DNA from: Doryteuthis pealeii
Lineage: Eukaryota > Mollusca > Cephalopoda > Myopsida > Loliginidae
Reading direction: 5' to 3'
Assembly: GCA_023376005.1 (NCBI GenBank)
Contig: CM042157.1
Span: 20,766,258 to 20,830,257, forward strand
DNA length: 64,000 nt
Below the pieces are notes generated by a model. It saw only the letters and a list, made by a program, of their open reading frames with translations. It searched no databases and was not told the DNA's origin. The translations under genes and the position numbers were made by a program. Each line of letters begins with the position of its first letter. Positions within the stretch are counted from its first letter, which is position 1. Positions 53,952-64,000 of this stretch are shown one piece after another.

Positions 53952-53952
53952 A
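53867..53952. repeat. (TA)n(GT)n microsatellite
   Basis: TA tail of SINE-A, a short unique stretch, TA then GT repeats. Confidence 0.93.
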
Positions 53953-53974
53953 AAGAGCTTGTAATTAATTAAGT

Positions 53975-54060
53975 TTAACTGTGACACAAGGCCATAAGTA
54001 TAGAGCGCATGGTGAGAATCAAACTCACCAACAATGGTCTGCTAATCTAACTCTCTAATA
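53975..54060 (-). mobile_element. SINE-C fragment
   Basis: The minus strand contains TTGGTGAGTTTGATTCTCAC, a B-box-like stretch, and the CTTGTGTCACAG tail. Confidence 0.55.
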
Positions 54061-54089
54061 AAATGATAAAGATGTATATATATGCGTGT

Positions 54090-54215
54090 GTGTAAGGAAT
54101 TTTTGATAGATGTGGCACAAGGCCAGAAATGTGGGGCGCCCAGTGAGAATCGAACTCACTACCAATGGTCAGCTAATCTAAGTCTCTAACCATTTCACCA
54201 CGTGAGGTGCCCAAG
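54090..54215 (-). mobile_element. SINE-C, best-preserved head
   Basis: The minus strand reads GGGCACCTCACGTGGTGAAA, TGGTTAGAGAC (A-box side), GTGAGTTCGATTCTCACTGG (B-box side), GCGCCCCACATTTCTGGCCT and TGTGCCACATC. The tandem arrangement with 53975-54060 suggests two insertions side by side. Confidence 0.65.
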
Positions 54216-54490
54216 TAAATTTAAGTTGGCTGAATGAACTATTGTCAGTACCACCCGGACAACGAAGGAGCTTATACCATTTTTGCGAGCACCACACCTA
54301 ACGTCAATCCACCACTGTACCAGAGGGTTTCCGTTTACTTAATATGTGTTACTATCCCGTTGAGTTGGTGGGGACTGGTATCGAACTTGAAACCTTGCAA
54401 TTTCTATGTGGGTGCTTTAAGGACTGACCTAAACCGATCCCATCAAAGTAATGAGGTATGATTAAAAGAATAATGTTTTTGAAAACTATA

Positions 54491-55109
54491 TCTTATTATA
54501 ATGGAGATTGTGTATTTGCCTGTGTGTAACCGAAACTATGTCACTATTCAAGTCACAATTCCCTTAATCATGTACGTTACATTTTCCATTATTAGTTGTT
54601 TTATTTTAACCTCAATTATTAATAAGATCATTTTACATTATTAATATTGTTGGCCTCATCGACATACGAATAACATTTAATTGTATTTATATATACAACA
54701 AAATAGAGGTTTGCAGTGTGAAAGGGAAGACTAATTTGCATATTGATATTAGAAATTTGATTTTAATAAATGTGTTCGTAGTATTATTCATTTCTAATTG
54801 TTTGGTTTTATCTTATTAAATATTAGCAAAACTCTCGGGGAGAAATACATTAACAAGAAGAAATGACTGTAATTTTATTCTTTACTTCCTATTTTAACTA
54901 AGAAGTTAAATTAGGAACATTTAGCAATGAAAGACGGAAGTGGTGGAAGAGTAAGTTTCAGTTGTTCTATTTTTCGATTGTACCTCTCCCTGTTTCAAAT
55001 CTTTTTATCTGCATTCTTATTTAATTCTATAAGCTTTTTTAATTTAATATAATATTTTATTACATTAAAACTTAAATACTTGCACCCGGAGGGTGCATAT
55101 ATTTGCTAG
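54491..55109 (+). mobile_element. Miniature Helitron-like element, family 1, intact ends
   Basis: Starts TCTTATTATAATGGAG after A, ends GCACCC-GGA-GGGTGC hairpin, ATATATTTG, CTAG before T. 619 bp, plus orientation, no coding capacity. Confidence 0.82.
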
Positions 55110-55370
55110 TTGCAATAAGGAATGTTATTTACTTTAAATATTATAACAGATACTAAATAATTACCAATATCTGCGGCTGTTTGCAAAAAATAATATATCC
55201 TAGATTGTAGATTCACTAACAGTGAAGTAACATTCAAAACACCTGCTCCGTCTGTTCCCTGAAGATATACAGAGAACTATAAGGCCACTTAATAACAGCA
55301 AGTATGTGTTACTGACTGAACAAAGCTTAATAGATATTGATACTGATAGAACCCAATCCAACCATCGCCT
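55110..55370. other. Intron; no gene seen
   Basis: Unassigned. Confidence 0.45.
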
Positions 55371-55372
55371 TA

Positions 55373-55382
55373 CACACACAGA

Positions 55383-55418
<36 letters not shown>

Positions 55419-55470
55419 GAGGCACACACACACACACACACACACAGAGGCACACAGACACAGACACACA
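55373..55470. repeat. (CA)n/(GACA)n microsatellite
   Basis: CA repeats with GA interruptions. The long minus-strand frame across it is an artefact. Confidence 0.95.
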
Positions 55471-55683
55471 ATGTAGGTAAGAAAAATGGAAATGTTGAAT
55501 AAAACTAGGTAAGAATGAAAAATAAAAAATAGGAGTATGGTTTTATTCATATTTGAAAAAAAATATGTATCTTTCGACACTTAGTGTTTCGATTGGTAAT
55601 TTACTGTATCGAACACATATTTAAGTCAATACCTGTCTATCATTTAAAATTAAGTGTCCGATATATATATATATATATATATG

Positions 55684-55839
55684 CTGATGAGGCCTAATAG
55701 GCCGAAATGTACATACAGAGATTGATTTTTCTCGATTTGTTTAGCCTTAAATTTAATAGGTAATCCCGCCTAATTAATTAATTATTAATTAATTAACTTT
55801 CATAAAATTAGGTCCGACTTCAATTAAGCACATATTCTC

Positions 55840-55845
<6 letters not shown>
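55684..55845 (+). mobile_element. Ribozyme-bearing repeat, copy 3, cut at the ribozyme
   Basis: Starts inside (TA)n exactly at CTGATGAGGCCTAATAGGCC, keeps GAAATGTACATACAGAG and the ATTAATTAATTAA tail to CATATTCTCCAA. Stem I's left strand has been replaced by (TA)n, so this copy cannot fold a complete hammerhead. Confidence 0.7.

Positions 55846-55886
<41 letters not shown>
55842..55886. repeat. (TA)n microsatellite
   Basis: About 42 bp TA between the ribozyme repeat and a LINE 3' end. Confidence 0.95.
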
Positions 55887-55888
<2 letters not shown>

Positions 55889-56509
55889 TTGTCATTGTAG
55901 TCTCGGAAGACTATGATATAGTTTTTGTGCCCCTGAAGTTACAGGGCCTCCTGTGACTGTGTAAAATGTGAAGGTTGTCCCTAATGATGTTGATGTGTCG
56001 GTGTTTTGTTGCCGCTGCTTTCTTCTTAGCCTCTTAGCTTCGTGGTGTTGCGCCAGTGTGCCTTCAGACAGGAACAGTCCGCAACAGAGAGCCTGTCGCC
56101 ACCGAGGGCGGTCTTGAGCCAAATTTTCCCAGCTGGAAGGGGTAATGCCAACGCGCCTGAGATCCTTCTTGCAGACATCCTTAAAACGTAGGTGAGGGTG
56201 ACCAATCTGTGTCCTACCCGAAGAAATCTCTGCATAGAGGATGTCCTTCAAAATTCGTCCATCATCCATCCGGCGGGCATGGCCCAGCCATCGGAGACGA
56301 CGCTGTCTTCGTAGAGAACACAATCTGGGGAGTTGAGCTCTAGAACTGCTTTGTTAGTGATCCTGTCCCTCCAGGTGATGCCCATTATACGTCTAAGGCA
56401 GCGAAGGTAGAAGCTATTTAGCTGCCGCTCTTGGTGGGAGTACAGGGCCCATGTTTCACTTCCATACTTGAGGGTACTGATAACACATACCCTATATACT
56501 TGTAACATA

Positions 56510-56790
56510 GGAAGCGCGTGGTGTAATGGTTAAAGTCATGGGAAATGGACTCGTCGCCCCGAGTTCAAATCCTGGGCGTGGTAATTGCATTTCACTTAGC
56601 GCTAATACCCTTGGGAAAGGTATGAATCCTATTCTCCCTCCAGCTATGGGTAAATAGCAGGGCAGACTGGGCTCTTTAGCCTTGGTTAGGCAACCGGTCT
56701 AGGAGAAGGAAAACTCTGAATTCAAACCTGTTAAACTCCGCTTAAGAAATTGACCTTGTGTCGCATCCTGCTCGTGCGGAGGGGTTGGTA
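56510..56790 (+). mobile_element. SINE-A, full length, inserted in the LINE
   Basis: Complete from GGAAGCGCGTGGTGTAATGG to GGAGGGGTTGGTA plus a short (TA)n. TATATACTTGTAAC is repeated at 56493-56506 and 56797-56810, a 14-bp target duplication. It is the cleanest SINE-A here, so the family was active after the LINE inserted. Confidence 0.95.
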
Positions 56791-57229
56791 AATATATATA
56801 TACTTGTAACTTTGTACGGATAGTGAGCCTGCTATTATCCCACACTCTCGCTGTGAGCTTCCCGAAAGTTGAGGCAGCTTTTCTGATCCGGCAACTGAGT
56901 TCAGTATCAAGTGACAGGTTGTCGTTGATGGTGGACCCAAGGTAGGTAAAAGTGTTTGTAGCTGCCAGTGTGTAATTATTGATAGTGGTGGTGGTGGGTG
57001 GGGGAATCTTCGGTTTCCTGGCCCATCGTCTTGGTTTTCTTAATACTAATGGTCAGACTGAAGTCCTGGTAGGCTTGGGTGAACTGGTCCATGAGGGTTT
57101 GTAGCTGCTCCTGAGAGTGTACTACCACTGCTGCGTCATCAGCAAATAACATGTCCCGAATGACAAAAGGCATGACTTTTGTTTTGGCTTTTAGACGGAC
57201 AATGTTGAACAGGTTACATCTATCCTTGT

Positions 57230-57665
57230 GTGAACAAATGTACAAATAAAATGCCAAACTAATATGGTTTTCTGATAGTGTTCGATGAGGAGTATCACAT
57301 AGTAAAAGATGGTTTAGTTCGGTTGAGAATTGGGGGAGATATGGGGCTTCAAACGTGCCCCCAAAATGCCATTTTTCAGCCATTATAAGTCTACGTATTT
57401 TGATGAAAATGAACGTTATCGATGTTATTGTTTTTTCTCATGGATTCTGATGCATTGAATTTACTGATGGTGAAAAAAGTGCTCAGTTCGGAGTTTTCGG
57501 TGACTTTTGAGGCCTGATAATCCCCCTGAGAGTGGCCAATTTCGTGTACAAATAAAGTGCCAAACTAATATGATTTTCTGAGAGAGTTCGATGAGGTGTA
57601 TCACATAATAAAAGATGGTTGAGTTCGGTTGAGAATTGGGGGAAATATGGGGCTTCCTTCTGTTG
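57230..57665 (+). mobile_element. Duplicated cassette inside the LINE
   Basis: Two related units (about 57235-57370 and 57400-57660), each with ACAAATAAAGTGCCAAACTA, GTTCGATGAGGAGTATCACA and GAATTGGGGGAGATATGGGG. A third unit is at 37590-37860. It separates the PTLFGIF and LFNIVRL parts of the RT. Nature unknown. Confidence 0.7.
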
Positions 57666-57989
57666 CGGAAGGAAGGAAAATAGGAAAAAATTTGGTGCAG
57701 AAGGAAGGAAAATATCCCAAACAGAGTGGGTGCCAATACGCATCCCTGCTTGACAATACGACAGATGCTGAAGGGATCTCAGGTGGACCCATCAAACTGA
57801 ATTGTGCCTTGCATGTCGGTGTGATGGGACAGAAGGATGCGGAGGAGTTTTGGGGGCAGCCTATTCGTTCAATCAAGTGGAAGAGACCACTCCTGCTTAC
57901 AAAGTCGAAAGCTTTTGTGAGGTCAATAAATGCTATGTAGAGTGGTTTTCTCTGTTCTCTACATTTTTCTTTACAAAGTCTTGTTAAAT

Positions 57990-58350
57990 ATCGCCGAAAT
58001 TAACTAAAGACAGTTATTAATGCTGTTGCTCCTATATCCTTATAGATTTCGGGTTTCGCAACATTACGTCCCAGATTGTTTCCAATCAGTGTCTATCTCT
58101 CTTTCCAGCCTCTTAAGACAAATAAATCTTTTAAATAGAACAGAGAAACTTCTATTAAAAGTAACTGCATCTTCTATTATTAAAGTACCGGAAAGTAGAA
58201 AAGTACTGAAAGTTTTATTCAACTCTTAGTTGATTTTTTATAAACTTTTCTTCTTTTTTTTTAATCATCGCCTTTTAAATATCTTTACAAGACTGCTTTT
58301 TAAAAAATTTTTGTTGTTGCTAATTCTGCAACAAGAAAAGTTCATTATTA
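57990..58350. other. Intron; no gene seen
   Basis: Unassigned; the 69-codon frame at 58020 lacks a recognisable domain. Confidence 0.45.
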
Positions 58351-58353
58351 TTA

Positions 58354-58970
58354 CTAGCAAATATATGCACCCTCCGGGTGCAAGTATTTAAGTTTTGATA
58401 TAATAAAATATCATGTTAAATTAGAAAGTCTAATGAAACTGAATAAGAATGCAAAATAAAAATATTTGGAACAGAGGGGGTATGATTGAAAAATAGAACA
58501 ACTTTGAAACTAACCCTTCCATCATTTTCCCTTACTCCCGTCTTTCATTGGTAAATTTTCATAAATTAACTATTTAGTTAAAATAGGAAGTAAAGAATAA
58601 TATTACAGTTATTTCATCTTGTTAATGGATTTTTTAAAAGATTTATTGAAGAGATTTTTGGTCAAATTCATCAAGATAAAACCAAACAATTAGAAATAAA
58701 TAATACTAAGCATATATTTATTAAAATCAAATTTTTAAGATCAATATGCAAATTAGCTTTCCCATTCACACTGTAAACCACTATTTTGTTGTATATATAA
58801 ATACAATTGCATGTTAATAGTTTGTAGATATGGTCAACAGTCTTAATTGAAGTTTAAATTAAAAATAAAATCATGGAGAATGTGGTATAAATAACAAAAG
58901 GAATTGTGACTTGATTAGTAATATAGTTTCGGTTACAGACAGACAAACCCACAATCTCCATTATAATAAG

Positions 58971-58971
<1 letters not shown>
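58354..58971 (-). mobile_element. Miniature Helitron-like element, family 1, intact, inside an ATT array
   Basis: CTAG at 58354-58357, hairpin CACCCTCCGGGTG, TCTTATTATAATGG (minus) at 58971. Left flank ATTATTA and right flank TTATTATT show insertion between A and T of a trinucleotide array. 618 bp. Confidence 0.83.

Positions 58972-59015
<44 letters not shown>
58972..59015. repeat. (ATT)n microsatellite
   Basis: The right part of the array interrupted by the Helitron-like element. Confidence 0.94.
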
Positions 59016-59242
59016 GAATTTATCATTTCAAAATTAAAGTTTTAATTCTAAATATGTATGTGATAGAGTGTTTCATTTTCATACATATCATTTGGGTTGT
59101 ATCATTGGTAACGTTCCTGGAGCCATCAAGCGTTTTGAGTCTTAGCATCAGACGCACCAGCTGGGATTGAACACCTCCCAGACTGGTTACCAGCTGTGAC
59201 AATTCGCCATTCCGCCCTCTTAAGACAAAGACATCTTTTGAC
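59016..59242. other. Intron; no gene seen
   Basis: A GC-richer stretch (CCAGCTGGGATTGAACACCT) may be a tRNA-like SINE scrap on the minus strand; not certain. Confidence 0.35.
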
Positions 59243-59246
59243 TATA

Positions 59247-59330
<84 letters not shown>
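59243..59330. repeat. (TA)n microsatellite
   Basis: About 85 bp of TA repeats. Confidence 0.96.
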
Positions 59331-59334
<4 letters not shown>

Positions 59335-59480
59335 AAGATAAAACCTAATTTCGCACTAAGCGAAACTTTTAGTAGGTTTCTCTGACTCAGTAGGTTTATC
59401 TTTCTTTATTATTTGCTCTACTTAGGTATTGCGCACTTTTTACTTATTAGCTTTAGTTTCCTGGCGGTTTTGCATGAATA
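59335..59480. mobile_element. Relative of the 48.48-48.61 kb palindromic repeat
   Basis: Shares TAAGCGAAACTTTTAGTAGG, CTGACTCAGTAGGTTTATCT and ATTATTTGCTCTACTTAGGT with 48485-48615 in inverted arrangement. Another scrap near 26025-26050 has GCTAAGTAGAGCAAA. Confidence 0.55.
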
Positions 59481-59924
59481 TATATATCTTATATATATAT
59501 AAATACATATAAATTGTTTTTTTCCAACTTCATCTATTACACTGTCGGACTTGTTATATTTCTTAACTTCTTTTGTAGCCGGAACATTTTCCTGAACTTT
59601 TTAATACTTATATAAACTTTTACTGCAAACTCTTTTGAGTTTTTTCATTGATAAAAATGCTTGTAATTTTTTAAATAAAATTTATTTCATTTTTAACATA
59701 AAATACACATTTTTAAACATTTTTTGAAAATTCCGGTAACGATCGAGAGGCGTTCTGTGCCTCGTGATCAATGATATTTTTATTTCGTTTTTCCATTTAC
59801 AATGTTGCTTTGAAAAAGACCTATTCACATGGTCGAAACAGACGTTTGTCAGCAAAATATTTAACATCTTGTTTTTTCTACAAACTTTTCTTCACATATT
59901 GTCGGATTAATATCCATTTTACCC

Positions 59925-59928
<4 letters not shown>
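59481..59928. other. AT-rich intron; no gene seen
   Basis: Unassigned. Confidence 0.45.

Positions 59929-59982
<54 letters not shown>
59929..59982. repeat. (TA)n microsatellite
   Basis: TA array serving as the insertion site of the next element. Confidence 0.95.
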
Positions 59983-59985
<3 letters not shown>

Positions 59986-60606
59986 TATTATAATGGAGAT
60001 TTGTGTTTGTCTGTCTGTAACCGAAACTATATTACTACTCAAATCACAATTCCCTTAGTTATTGACATCACATTCTCAATGATTTTATTTTTTATTTAAA
60101 CCTCAATTATTAATAAAATTATTTTACATTATTAATACTGTTAACTATATCTACATACTAACAACATGCAATTGTATTTCTATATACAACAAAATAGCGG
60201 TTGACAGTGTGAATGGGAAGGCTAATTTGCATATTGATATTAAATATGTGATTTTAATAAATATGTGCTTAGTATTATTGATTTCTAATTGTTTGGTTTT
60301 ATTTAATGAATATAAGCAAAAATCTCTCAATGAATCTTAAATGAAATCCTTAACAAGAAAATAACCGTCATTTTATTCTCTACATCCTCTTTTAACTAAA
60401 TACTTAAATTAGAAAAAATAACAATGAAAGATGAGAGTGATTGAAGAGTAAGTTTCAGTTGTTCTATTTTTTGATTATACCCCTCTCTGTTTCAAATCTT
60501 TTTATCTGCATTCTTATTTAGTTTTATTAGCCTTTCTAATTTAATATAATATTTTATTAGATTAAAACTTAAATACTTGCACCCGGAGGGTGCATATATT
60601 TGCTAG
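59983..60606 (+). mobile_element. Miniature Helitron-like element, family 1, intact ends
   Basis: TCTTATTATAATGGAG after ...TATA, hairpin GCACCC-GGA-GGGTGC and CTAG at 60603-60606, then TATATA. 624 bp inside a TA array. Confidence 0.83.
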
Positions 60607-60629
60607 TATATATATATATATATATTAAA

Positions 60630-61309
60630 AGAGTCTTCTATGACTAATGTACTGAAAAGTTCAAAAGTACTTAAAGTTTTATTCAATTAGATTATGGTGG
60701 AATTTTCTTTATTCTAAATCGACTCTTTTTGAATTATTTTCAAATGCGTATTTTTGATAAAACCTATTAAGCTGAATTGTCATGAACTGAAGTAATTAGA
60801 TGATTACAATCTTTTTTTAAATTATTATTATTATTATTTTTGTTTTATTTGACAGAAAACAAATTAAAAATCCTGAGTTCTAATTTCTTTTCCTATTTTG
60901 CAAACACCATTTCTTTCTGGTCAGAACGAAACTTCAATATTTTTATACATTTCTCGAGTGTCTGAAAAATCAGAGAATTTTTTTTTTAATCATTTGTATT
61001 TGTATAGAATTGTTTTCTTTTTTTTTTTTCTTTTTCTTTTTTCTTTACCTTTTCTGTTTTTTTTTTTTGTACTTAGTTTTTAGTGTTTTCTTTCTTTATT
61101 TCCTTAACACCAATCTATGATTGCTATATGTGTGTCTACTTCAGTTTAACACTGTGTTTTATAGACATCTCCTTGATATTTATCACTCAAGTATCGAAGG
61201 GTGAGAAAATATTTTCCTACTCGTCGGAAATATTGATTTCTAATTTTGAATCGATTCCACTTGAAGCACGAAGGAAATAATTGGTTATTTAATCAATTGT
61301 AATATAGAT

Positions 61310-61315
<6 letters not shown>
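60630..61315. other. AT-rich intron; no gene seen
   Basis: T-rich with poly-T runs at 60977 and 61019-61030. Frames are T-rich artefacts. Confidence 0.5.

Positions 61316-61318
<3 letters not shown>

Positions 61319-61386
<68 letters not shown>
61319..61386. repeat. (TA)n(GT)n microsatellite
   Basis: TA then GT repeats. Confidence 0.95.
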
Positions 61387-61389
<3 letters not shown>

Positions 61390-61419
61390 TTTTATTAAAC
61401 TCTACTGACAATTCTTGTC

Positions 61420-61545
61420 GGACGAGTTTCTGTTCGATCCTTTCTAACTGTCTGGCCATCTTTTTAATATCCGGGTGGAATTGGTGTAGCAATCCACCAA
61501 AGGCATAAGACATATTTGAAGTACTCGGGAAATAAGTTATTAAGA
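61420..61545 (-). mobile_element. Family-3 repeat, copy without the core
   Basis: TGTCTGGCCATCTTTTTAAT, ATCCGGGTGGAATTGGTGTA, GCAATCCACCAAAGGC and GAAGTACTCGGGA line up with 24890-24965, but the CTGATGA hairpin part is absent. Confidence 0.5.
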
Positions 61546-61636
61546 TCAGCCAATTTTCGCCTGATATAATTACATCAATCCGGCAGCTTGAAATGACCTG
61601 GAAGAGGTTTTGCAGACAGAAAATGGCTGCGTTGTT

Positions 61637-61639
<3 letters not shown>

Positions 61640-61682
<43 letters not shown>

Positions 61683-61745
61683 GTGTGGTACCAAGTTTCT
61701 TGGTACAAGGTGATTCTAAAACTGATTATATATATATATATATAT
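61640..61745. repeat. (TA)n blocks
   Basis: Two TA arrays around TTGGTGTGGTACCAAGTTTC, which itself contains an inverted GGTACCAAG/CTTGGTACA hairpin. Confidence 0.92.
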
Positions 61746-62179
61746 GACATTACCGCCATCTAATTATCATTGTTAATCGGATAAACAAATGCGATGCGAT
61801 TCAGCATCAAGCACAACTACTTCTTTGAATATGGACTCTCACTTGTATATTTTTTCCGAGTTCGTTTTACATTCAATTGGAAAGTTTGTTGTAGTTGTTT
61901 TAATGTATATCAACCCTTTTGGGTCATTTAATGCCGAATCATGTCATTTTGATATTCGTTTTCTTACGGTACCTACTATTGTTTAAATCGTCACCCATCT
62001 AAGTATTGAACAGACTCATCGCTGCTTAACTTTAGTGATCTAGTTGGAATCGGTGCAGTGATTCTGATATCTTTTTGATTTAGTGCATCCTGGGACTGTT
62101 GTATACCCTTTCTTACTTCTTACTTCTGGTCGTATTTTCTATTCTGGCCGGCTGCTATTCTGATCGTCATTGTCTGGTC
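61746..62179. other. Intron; no gene seen
   Basis: Contains an I-like LINE tail scrap (AACCCTTTTGGGTCATTTAA at 61912). The 65-codon frame at 61789 has no recognisable domain. Confidence 0.4.
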
Positions 62180-62582
62180 TTTTCTAAGGTCTGGACTTTC
62201 TTGGGGACTTCGGGTCTGGTTTCTGTTAGAGATTTCTCTTTATCAGAAGCCCTGTGTAATCGTTAGTTTTTAGGTAATAAACACAAGACTTCGATTTACT
62301 TTGATGTTACTTCATTTTCAATCTCCAACCCAGACATCTGCGCAGTTGAGACTTACATGCTACGAGCTCGGCTCCTAGCTTCTGACTGACTTACTATCCT
62401 TAAACCGCTAGACAGGGTATTCTATGCCTTCCGGTTCTCAAGATTTGTCCCTGGAAGGCAAGGTGAGAGTGAGGTCAAGCCTTGTCACTCATCCTTCAAG
62501 GCTGTGGGCTGTAGCTTATAACGGCCATTTTGATTTCTACACTATTGCCATAAATATTAGGTATTTAATAATTATGTAACAG
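62180..62582 (+). mobile_element. LTR-like interspersed repeat, copy 2
   Basis: Collinear with 33405-33825 (TTTCTCTTTATCAGAAGCCC, CACAAGACTTCGATTTACTT, TGAGGTCAAGCCTTGTCACT, TTATAACGGCCATTTTGATT), with AATAAA at 62277 and the end AATTATGTAACA. Confidence 0.5.
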
Positions 62583-62884
62583 GAAGCACATATTTGCGTT
62601 GAATGGATCCCCGGGAAAAATGTATGGGTCCCAACTAAAGCCGTCTCTCTCCTACCTTGTAATCTATCCTGTGTAATTCGTTAATAAGAAACTATTGAAA
62701 TGTATTTACAGTTAGCTTGAAATGGTGAGGGAAGAAAAAAGAAAAAAACACCGGGACGCATGGATATGAGTTTACTGCGTCCTTTTAGATTTTTTGCGTC
62801 AGGGACGCAGGACGCGTACCGATCAGCATATCTGCAGTGTTTGTTGACCATAACCTTTATTGGAAAGAGGTGAACATGAGACTT

Positions 62885-62995
62885 ACAGATCACTTATGGT
62901 GTGATACTCTGATGGTAAGAACAAGTTCGATCCTCGTTGGAGGCCCCATACTTGCGATTTTGTGCCACATGCTACACGTGGCGAACAGGTTGGGT
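62885..62995 (+). mobile_element. SINE-C fragment
   Basis: TTATGGTGTGATACTCTGATGG, ACAAGTTCGATCCTCGTTGG, GGCCCCATACTTGCGATTTT, GTGCCACATGCTACACG. Confidence 0.5.
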
Positions 62996-63715
62996 AAATA
63001 AATGTCTCATTCTGGTGTAATGTCTCTAGCTTTCAACTGGTGTCTTTACTGTCAATATTTCTGTCTAACATTTCAGGTCAATTATCTAGCCATACACACA
63101 ACTTTAGTTTTATCATCACACGCCGAAAATACATTTCAAGACAAGGAAACATTTTTCTTTTTTCTTTTATTTTGGTGATGAATCATTTACTAAGCTTAGC
63201 TTAGACTATAAAGCCTCAACTATAGGCACTGCCAATTTGTTGGCTCATTTTAATTTTAAAAACGAATTAAAATTAATTAAATCGATTGTTTAAGGTCAAA
63301 TTTTTGTCTAAGTGGAAAAATAGTAACATAATGAGCATCAGTAAAAAAAAAAAATTAAAAAATTTTTTAATCAAAATATTACAGATGTAATTTATTTTTA
63401 ATACATCTTAACCTATTTTTTCGGTCAATTTTGCTCAAGCAAGATTCACGGCCTTTTAACTTTAGTGTTTGTCTTTTAAACTTTAGGATTCTAACACATT
63501 TTGGACATTCTCACCAGTGTAACTGTTAACCACATTTTCAAGTTATTCTTATACACATCTCACCTCGCAAAAATATGGACAAGTGATAAGATTATAACGA
63601 GCTGTCAAAATCTGATAAAAAATTAGTTTAAATAATTAACAAGTCTATGAATAGTTTTTTTAAAAAAAGAAGAAATAAAACAAGTTATTTATCTAATTTG
63701 TCAAGCTTACCTTGA
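62996..63715. other. AT-rich intron; no gene seen
   Basis: Unassigned A/T-rich sequence. Confidence 0.5.
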
Positions 63716-63745
63716 ACTCTTTGTGTGTATGTGTGTATGCGAGGA

Positions 63746-63765
63746 GACACAAACACACACACAGA

Positions 63766-63804
<39 letters not shown>
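63746..63804. repeat. (CA)n(TA)n microsatellite
   Basis: CA-rich stretch then TA repeats. Confidence 0.94.
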
Positions 63805-63810
<6 letters not shown>

Positions 63811-64000
63811 ATAATGGAGATTGTGTGCTTTTTTGTCTGTAACCGAAACTATATCACTACTCAAGTTACAATTCCCTTAGTTATTGACATCACATACTCA
63901 ATGATTTTATTTTAATTCTAACCCCTATTATTAATAAAATTGTTTTACATTATTAATACTGTTAACCATATCAACATACTAACAACATACAATTATGTTT
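63805..64000 (+). mobile_element. Miniature Helitron-like element, family 1, cut by window end
   Basis: TTATTATAATGGAGATTGTG and the following 170 bp match the 5' part of 59983-60606. The TC start has merged with (TA)n, and the 3' end lies beyond 64000. Confidence 0.75.

Larger units (their letters stand above)
55887..57985 (-). pseudogene. Non-LTR retrotransposon RT to C-terminus, with FADD box, broken by two insertions
   Basis: Read from 57985 down on the minus strand. CREQRKPLYIAFIDLTKAFD is the RT domain with the first catalytic Asp, followed by VSRSGLFHLIERIGCP. After a frameshift comes VKQGCVLAPTLFGIF. A foreign cassette occupies about 57230-57665. The reading resumes with LFNIVRLKAKTKVMPFVIRD, MLFADDAAVV (FADD active site), FSLTISIKKTKTM and a TYLGSTIN segment. 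SINE-A interrupts at 56510. Then come VISTLKYGSETWALYSHQER, LRRIMGITWRDRITN and RRLRWLGHARRMDDGRILKD, ending with CKKDLRRVG and WRQALCCGLF. The 3' end CAATGACAATGA abuts (TA)n. Relatively few stops outside the insertions. The endonuclease is missing. Confidence 0.88.

Noticed and set aside
54090..54215. tRNA gene on the minus strand (SINE-C head)
   Set aside because: Although the boxes are good, the sequence recurs with the same extra tail elsewhere, and no 3' acceptor end is visible.

Overview
This is a eukaryotic, intron-dominated, AT-rich window, probably from a mollusc and most likely a cephalopod such as an octopus. The taxonomic call is inference. It rests on the mix of very many (TA)n/(CA)n/(GA)n arrays, abundant tRNA-headed SINEs of octopus type and several invertebrate LINE families. 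No database search was possible. Only two segments look like host coding sequence: plus-strand exons at 2333-2410 and 48846-48950. They join in phase 0 and encode consecutive pieces of the kinase-homology domain of a receptor (natriuretic-peptide-receptor-like) guanylyl cyclase. The rest is intron of about 46.4 kb between them plus the flanking introns, filled with transposon relics.

Layout. 1-1810: polypyrimidine array, SINE scraps, and the C-terminus of an I-like LINE. 1811-8900: exon 1 followed by foldback elements, a hammerhead-ribozyme-bearing repeat, SINEs, a LINE scrap and mariner scraps. 8901-9000: a 100-N assembly gap. 9001-10600: an error-rich inverted copy of about 4145-2307. 10601-16880: a second forward copy of about 2214-8900, error-rich at its left end and clean further right. 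The gap, inverted copy and forward duplicate look like an unresolved haplotype or fold-back read join, so the extra copies of exon 1 should not be counted as genes. 17000-26600: second hammerhead copy, Helitron-like elements, LINE 3' ends and a mariner relic. 26800-34900: LINE 3' UTRs, triplet-repeat and CT-rich domains, an LTR-like repeat. 35000-48800: Helitron-like elements, SINEs, GATA-repeat duplications, several truncated minus-strand LINE copies with (AAT)n tails, and an RT fragment inside a Helitron-like element. 48846-48950: exon 2. 49000-64000: more LINE 3' ends, a telomere-like repeat inside a foldback, a hAT-type MITE with a perfect target duplication, a nested LINE/SINE block, and Helitron-like elements.

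The most interesting signals are RNA and DNA-element structures rather than proteins. They are (i) complete hammerhead ribozyme folds in an interspersed repeat, plus a second hammerhead-like family in foldback elements; (ii) a miniature Helitron-like family, six copies intact at both ends and two lacking one terminus, with 5' TC, 3' hairpin, CTAG end and A/T insertion sites; and (iii) an interstitial telomeric tract between inverted arms. No operon-like or defence-like protein system is visible.
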